Source: Gammaproteobacteria bacterium (GTDB lineage Bacteria; Pseudomonadota; Gammaproteobacteria; Eutrophobiales; Eutrophobiaceae). From it: a stretch of DNA of 17,523 nucleotides. Below, piece by piece: positions 13,926-17,523 of the stretch. A model generated the notes under the pieces. The model ran no database searches. It saw nothing but the letters and a program-made list of their open reading frames with translations, and was not told where the DNA came from. Each line of letters begins with the position of its first letter. Positions within the stretch are counted from its first letter, which is position 1. The stretch lies in assembly GCA_015661095.1 (NCBI GenBank), contig JACVQI010000017.1:1-17523 (forward strand), read 5' to 3'. The position numbers were made by a program, and so were the translations under genes.

Positions 13926-14752
13926 AATTTGATTTTACCCTCATAAACAGTTGCCGCCGGGCCGGTCATCCAGACGGGTTCCTCCTCGCCGGCCCAGACC
14001 ACGGTCAGATGCCCGCCTTTTAACCCGATATCGACTGTGTTTGCAAGTTTATTCGCCAATCGGCCGCAGACCATGGCGGCACAGGCGCCGGTGCCGCAGG
14101 CCAGGGTTTCACCCACGCCCCGCTCATAAACGCGGAGCCGGATATGCTCCCGATCCAGGATTTGCATGAAGCCGACATTCACACCACGCGGGAAAAAAGC
14201 ACTGGACTGGATCTCCGGCCCGAGGGTCGCGACCGGAGCGCGGTCCACATCCGGCACGATCAGAACGGCATGCGGGTTGCCCATGGATAGCGCCATGATC
14301 GGCGTGACACCGGTGGATAGTTTCAGCTCATACTGCGGTAGTCTGGTTGCTGCAGTAATCGGAATATCCACCGGCGCCAGCCGTGGCATACCCATATTGA
14401 CGCGGATGCGGCCATCGTCTTCCAGATAAATGGTTGCATTGCCATTGCAGGTTTCGGCCTGGATGATCCTGCCATTAACATAACCGCGCCGGGACAGGTA
14501 GTCGCCGACACAGCGGATGCCGTTGCCGCAATGCTCAACTTCATCGCCGGCGGCGTTGAAGATGCGGTAGCGGATGTCCATGCGAGGGTTGTCGCTACGC
14601 TGGATCAGCAGCACCTGATCGCAACCGATACCGAAATGACGGTCGGCGATAAAACGGATCTGGTCCGGTGACAATACAATCTCCCGGTCGAGACCGTTCA
14701 GGATGACAAAATCATTGCCGAGACCGTGCATTTTCGTGAATTCAAGTTCCAT
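13922..14752 (-). CDS. dapF: Diaminopimelate epimerase
   Basis: DapF converts LL- to meso-diaminopimelate for lysine and peptidoglycan synthesis. From the ATG at 14752 it has 276 residues (enteric form 274). It carries the catalytic cysteine pair, Cys75 in EHCGNGIRC and Cys219 in LACGTGACAA, and the motifs FTKMHGLGNDF, SMGNPHAV and RLRVYERGVGET. I chose this start because it matches the family N-terminus. An in-frame ATG at 14806 would add 18 unrelated residues and begins one base before the repeat at 14808; neither has a good Shine-Dalgarno. It heads the dapF-DUF484-xerC unit. Unlike in Pseudomonas, no lysA is directly upstream. Confidence 0.97.
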   Translation of the reverse strand: MELEFTKMHGLGNDFVILNGLDREIVLSPDQIRFIADRHFGIGCDQVLLIQRSDNPRMDIRYRIFNAAGDEVEHCGNGIRCVGDYLSRRGYVNGRIIQAETCNGNATIYLEDDGRIRVNMGMPRLAPVDIPITAATRLPQYELKLSTGVTPIMALSMGNPHAVLIVPDVDRAPVATLGPEIQSSAFFPRGVNVGFMQILDREHIRLRVYERGVGETLACGTGACAAMVCGRLANKLANTVDIGLKGGHLTVVWAGEEEPVWMTGPAATVYEGKIKL

Positions 14753-14807
14753 GTAGCGGAAGGTTACAGGGAGACAGGCCAAGAATCCAGAGCGTAGGTT
14801 GAGCATT

Positions 14808-14884
14808 GTAGGGTGGGCACGTAGTATGTGCCCACGTTGTCATGAGCTTCATCCGCGTGGGCACAGAAGACGTGCCCACCCTAC
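14808..14884. repeat. REPIN-like double palindrome
   Basis: Two hairpins in inverted orientation make one larger palindrome. The first is GTGGGCAC (14813-14820) with GTGCCCAC (14828-14835). The second is GTGGGCAC (14857-14864) with GTGCCCAC (14872-14879). The outer ends GTAGGGTGGGCACG and CGTGCCCACCCTAC are perfect inverted complements. GTAGGGTGGGCACG-type palindromes are widespread in proteobacteria and are usually moved by REP-associated transposases. It lies between the TraB/GumN stop and dapF; its left edge contributes a minus-strand TACAAT (14805-14810) that could serve dapF. Confidence 0.8.
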
Positions 14885-14903
14885 TGGCTACGTCAACTAT
14901 AAA

Positions 14904-15839
14904 TTAATACACCACGGTAATCTCATACTGCTGCGCCAGCAGCTGCAACACGCCTTCCTCCCCGGGCAGGTGCATGACGCCGATGGCAATAAACGCACCG
15001 CCCTGATCGAGATCCTTACGCATGGCCGCCGCCATGGTATGGTTGCGTTTCGTCAGCAATGCGTCAATCAGGGTCTGGTAGGCTGCATCGTCGGCCACGG
15101 TATAGCGGTTGCTGTATTCGACCAGTCCCCGCAGGTCCCGCCGCAGATACAGGGTCTTCAGCATTTCAAACTCCTCGACGATCGTGTCGTAGTGGCACAC
15201 AGTATCGATTAATAATCGCAACTGGTCCGGCAACTTGAGATGATCAAGCACATCGATCTGTTCATCCATGGTTTCCAGGCCATGGACCCTGGCTTTGTTC
15301 TCACGGGCCAACCGTAACAACTCCAGGTCCAGTATGGTGCCTGTTTCCGGTGGATAGTTCATGGTCAGGAAGGCCGCCCAGGGTTTGAGCATGGCGACCG
15401 ATTCCGCCGGCAGGTTATAGGCGCTCAGAATTGACACCGTCTTCGCATAGATTATTCCGGACAGCTGCTGCTCCAGGCTGGTGCCGTCGCTGTAAAACAT
15501 TCTGTTACTGGACAGCAGGATCTGGTTCACATCCGGTACCGTCTCCATCACAAAGACCCGGCTGGACCGCAAGGTAGCACTGACCGGATCCGGCAACTCC
15601 AGGATTCTGTCATCCGTAACATGGATAGTGCCGAACAGATAATTCGGCGGGATCCCGTCTTTGCTAATTTTCCACAACAGGCCATGGTGATATTGCGCCG
15701 GCCCGGTGTCGGGATTGACCGCCGGGATCAGCTGCCGGCATTCCGGCGCCAGCAGATCCGACGGCCAGGCCGCGGGACCAACCATAGAGAGCAACAGGAT
15801 TGCGACTGCCTTGAATTCAGGAATGGATTTCATCATCAC
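14904..15839 (-). CDS. TraB/GumN family protein
   Basis: The 311-residue protein has an N-terminal signal peptide (about 1-27, a hydrophobic VAILLLSMVGPAAWPS) and a TraB/GumN domain. Two conserved family motifs are present: FGTIHVTD (Gly70-His73) near the N-terminus and AIGVMHLPGEEGVLQLL (His290) near the C-terminus. The family is related to the Tiki/erythromycin-esterase-like fold and predicted to be metal-dependent; its substrate in bacteria is unknown. The location is probably periplasmic. It overlaps the end of nagZ by 23 bases, so the two are co-transcribed and probably coupled. The start is the first of three consecutive ATG codons (15839, 15836, 15833). Confidence 0.88.
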   Translation of the reverse strand: MMMKSIPEFKAVAILLLSMVGPAAWPSDLLAPECRQLIPAVNPDTGPAQYHHGLLWKISKDGIPPNYLFGTIHVTDDRILELPDPVSATLRSSRVFVMETVPDVNQILLSSNRMFYSDGTSLEQQLSGIIYAKTVSILSAYNLPAESVAMLKPWAAFLTMNYPPETGTILDLELLRLARENKARVHGLETMDEQIDVLDHLKLPDQLRLLIDTVCHYDTIVEEFEMLKTLYLRRDLRGLVEYSNRYTVADDAAYQTLIDALLTKRNHTMAAAMRKDLDQGGAFIAIGVMHLPGEEGVLQLLAQQYEITVVY

Positions 15840-16881
15840 CCAGTTCCAGTTCCGGCGCCTGTTCCAGCCCGGTGATCAACCGAGCCGCCGCCTGCCAGCG
15901 GCCACTGGCCCGCAGTTGCGCCAGTGCCTGTTTCGGTCCACGCCCGTGCATGCGCATGAAGCGCGCCTGCGCGGCGGGATGCGGTTGTGTATCCAGTTCA
16001 TCGAGTACAGCGATCGCCGCCGCCTGATTATTACAGATCAGCACCATGTCGCAGCCCGCTGCCAGCGCCGCCAGGGTACGGTCAATATAGCCACCGGCGA
16101 CCCCGGCCCCGGCCATGCTGATATCATCGCTGAAGATCACACCCTGAAAACCCAGTTGCTGTCGCAGAATGCGCTGCAACCAGACCGCTGAATAGCCCGC
16201 CAGTTTGTCATCCACCGCCGGATATAAGACATGTGCCGGCATGATGGCGGGCAAACCGGCCTGGATGAGACGCTCGAACGGCAGCAAATCACTGATGGCT
16301 ATTTCTTCATAGCTGCGTTCGTCCACCGGCGTCTCGGTATGCGAATCCTGCGGTACGCTGCCATGTCCCGGAAAATGCTTGCCGACCGCCGCCATGCCGG
16401 CCTCCTTCATACCGCGCATGAAGCGTTTGGCGAGATGGGTGGTGATGTCCTCATGGCTGTGAAAGGCGCGAGTCCCAATCACCTGGCTGATGCCTTTATC
16501 CAGATCCAGAACCGGGGCGAAACTGAAATCAACACCCACCGCCAGCAGTTCCGCGGCCATCAGCCAGCCGCCCAGTTCACTTAAATGCAGGGCGTGGTCC
16601 GGGCCGCTATCGTAATGGTCACCATAACGCCGGCAAGGCGGCAAGGCGGTGAAATGATCGCGGAAGCGCTGCACATGGCCGCCCTCATGGTCCACGGCGA
16701 TCAGTAGTGGTGGGTTGCGCATACCATGCACCTCGGCGCATAGCGCGCTGAGCTGTTCCGGATTCAGATAATTCCTGGAGAACAGAATAATGCCGCCGAC
16801 CAGCGGATGCCTGAGCAACTCACGCTCATCCTGCGTCAGTTGCTGGCCCTGCAGATCCAGCATGATGGGACCGAGTGACAA
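15817..16881 (-). CDS. nagZ: Beta-N-acetylhexosaminidase NagZ
   Basis: NagZ is the cytoplasmic glycoside hydrolase family 3 enzyme that removes N-acetylglucosamine from anhydro-muropeptides during peptidoglycan recycling; in some bacteria this also affects ampC induction. The 354-residue product has no signal peptide. It shows HPLVGGIILFSRN (25-37), VDHEGGHVQRF (63-73), KHFPGHG (168-174) followed by DSHTETP with the presumed acid-base His181, and FSDDISM (250-256) carrying the nucleophile Asp. The start is TTG at 16881, with AGGA seven bases upstream. An ATG six codons later is possible and also fits the enteric N-terminus. It overlaps the TraB/GumN gene downstream. Confidence 0.97.
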   Translation of the reverse strand: MSLGPIMLDLQGQQLTQDERELLRHPLVGGIILFSRNYLNPEQLSALCAEVHGMRNPPLLIAVDHEGGHVQRFRDHFTALPPCRRYGDHYDSGPDHALHLSELGGWLMAAELLAVGVDFSFAPVLDLDKGISQVIGTRAFHSHEDITTHLAKRFMRGMKEAGMAAVGKHFPGHGSVPQDSHTETPVDERSYEEIAISDLLPFERLIQAGLPAIMPAHVLYPAVDDKLAGYSAVWLQRILRQQLGFQGVIFSDDISMAGAGVAGGYIDRTLAALAAGCDMVLICNNQAAAIAVLDELDTQPHPAAQARFMRMHGRGPKQALAQLRASGRWQAAARLITGLEQAPELELGDDEIHS

Positions 16882-16937
16882 AATTTTATCCTGTGATTAA
16901 TTAAACAATTATTTTTTCGTAGCAGCGATAGTTAACA

Positions 16938-17011
16938 TAGGTTGGACTGAATGAAATGAAGCCCAACTAATCTAATGCTCCATGTTGGGCTTCGTGCCTC
17001 AGTCCAACCTA
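16938..17011. repeat. REPIN-like palindrome, copy 1
   Basis: The outer arms TAGGTTGGACTGA and TCAGTCCAACCTA are perfect inverted complements. Inside is a perfect ten-base stem, GAAGCCCAAC (16958-16967) with GTTGGGCTTC (16984-16993). The result is a two-level hairpin of 74 bases. GTAGGTTGG-type palindromes recur in many proteobacterial genomes. A second copy follows in the same orientation about 190 bases on. Confidence 0.8.
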
Positions 17012-17201
17012 CACCCTCTTATTTTACTATTGATAACACCAGCAGCAGTAATCGTCATGGGTGCCCTGGATTAATGCCTGATTACCAGTATATCGGAACA
17101 ACTGATCTGCTCAATCTCAACCATCCCAAATCGTTGTCATGCCAAACCGCGTCGTCGTCCGGCAAGCATCCGAATTTAACTTTTAGATTCAGGCAGTTAA
17201 A

Positions 17202-17278
17202 GTAGGCTGGGCTGAATGATAATGATGCCCAACTTATCTAATGCTCCATGTTGGGTTTCGTGCCTCAGCCCAATCTAC
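17202..17278. repeat. REPIN-like palindrome, copy 2
   Basis: The same element as at 16938, same orientation, sharing the core run CTAATGCTCCATGTTGGG and nearly the same spacing. The outer arms are GTAGGCTGGGCTGA and TCAGCCCAATCTAC, and the inner stem is GCCCAAC with GTTGGGT/GTTGGGC-type pairing. Differences from copy 1 in the outer stem are partly compensatory (GGACTGA/TCAGTCC against GGGCTGA/TCAGCCC). Confidence 0.8.
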
Positions 17279-17288
17279 CCTGCTATAG

Positions 17289-17523
17289 TCATCGCCCGGG
17301 CGCTGGCCTCTGGGCGGGAGGTTGTACGGGACGCTGGATCGGTTGGTTGTTCGGCGGACGCATCGCGCCCCGGCCATTATCGAACCCACGTGGTTGCCGC
17401 TCAGTCATGTCACGGTCCCGCCCAAGCTGGCGGTCACCATTACGGTCATCAGACTGTGGAAATTCGCGCTCCAGATATTCCTGCCGCTCCTGTGGCGACA
17501 TACCCAGCCAGCGCTCCCGGAAG
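17289..17523 (-). CDS. C-terminal part of a DUF3106-like protein (truncated by window edge)
   Basis: The frame is open to the window edge, so the 5' end is missing; 77 residues and the stop are visible. The first residues, FRERWLGMSPQERQEYLER, match the repeated W..MSPQER pattern of DUF3106 proteins, which are small secreted proteins in gammaproteobacteria. After that comes an Arg/Asp/Asn-rich stretch and a Pro/Gln/Arg-rich tail (QRPVQPPAQRPAPGR) of low complexity, probably disordered. The internal ATG at 17501 is not a likely start, because the family pattern continues upstream of it. Function is unknown. Its 3' end is ten bases from a palindromic repeat. Confidence 0.65.
   Translation of the reverse strand, partial: FRERWLGMSPQERQEYLEREFPQSDDRNGDRQLGRDRDMTERQPRGFDNGRGAMRPPNNQPIQRPVQPPAQRPAPGR

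Larger units (their letters stand above)
16882..17288. other. 407-base spacer between the DUF3106-like gene and nagZ
   Basis: The gap holds two copies of one palindromic repeat (16938-17011 and 17202-17278) and the nagZ 5' region. An AGGA at 16889-16892 (minus strand) is the nagZ ribosome binding site, and the stretch just upstream of it is A/T-rich, as expected for a promoter, though no clear -35/-10 pair is visible. In 17012-17201, between the two repeats, I see no convincing gene, RNA or hairpin. Confidence 0.6.

Noticed and set aside
14753..14806. Upstream extension of dapF by 18 residues
   Set aside because: It has no Shine-Dalgarno, starts at the edge of a repeat, and its residues do not match the family N-terminus.
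16975..17205. 76-residue plus-strand frame in the nagZ upstream spacer
   Set aside because: It begins inside one palindromic repeat, ends in the next, and has no ribosome binding site or known motif.

Overview
The window looks like a chromosomal core region of a non-enteric gammaproteobacterium of moderate GC. The evidence is protein similarity (SecB, UbiE/UbiJ/UbiB, EnvC, HslVU, XerC, DUF484 and a cytoplasmic-type NagZ) and gene order. The order secB / rhodanese / gpmI / envC / yibQ-like matches the enteric secB-grxC-yibN | gpmI-envC-yibQ neighbourhood, but grxC is missing and a ctpA-type protease is inserted. The order dapF-DUF484-xerC-hslV-hslU and ubiE-ubiJ-ubiB is typical of Pseudomonas/Xanthomonas-like relatives. 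I cannot name the genus.

Layout. (1) 70-990, minus strand: a rhodanese-domain membrane protein, then secB. (2) 1119-6434, plus strand: gpmI, envC, ctpA and a divergent polysaccharide deacetylase, mostly an envelope and cell-division group. (3) 6573-14752, minus strand, read right to left: dapF, DUF484, xerC, hslV, hslU, DUF971, ubiE, ubiJ, ubiB. This covers lysine and peptidoglycan precursor synthesis, chromosome dimer resolution, the HslUV heat-shock protease and ubiquinone biosynthesis. (4) 14904-16881, minus strand: nagZ overlapping a TraB/GumN-family gene. (5) 16882-17288: a spacer holding two copies of one palindromic repeat. (6) 17289-17523: the C-terminal end of a DUF3106-like protein that continues past the window.

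The coding content is ordinary. I see no phage, insertion sequence, CRISPR array, defence cassette, secondary-metabolite cluster, tRNA or rRNA. The unusual content is in the spacers. At least six are occupied by arrays of seven-base units, usually as two facing arms with the G-rich arm first, and most touch or include a stop codon. One supplies the end of gpmI together with the ribosome binding site and start codon of envC. Other spacers hold REP/REPIN-like palindromes at 5434-5614, 12125-12184, 14808-14884, 16938-17011 and 17202-17278. The possible start codons of the polysaccharide deacetylase lie inside such repeats. Five genes start with GTG or TTG, four of them supported by a visible Shine-Dalgarno sequence.
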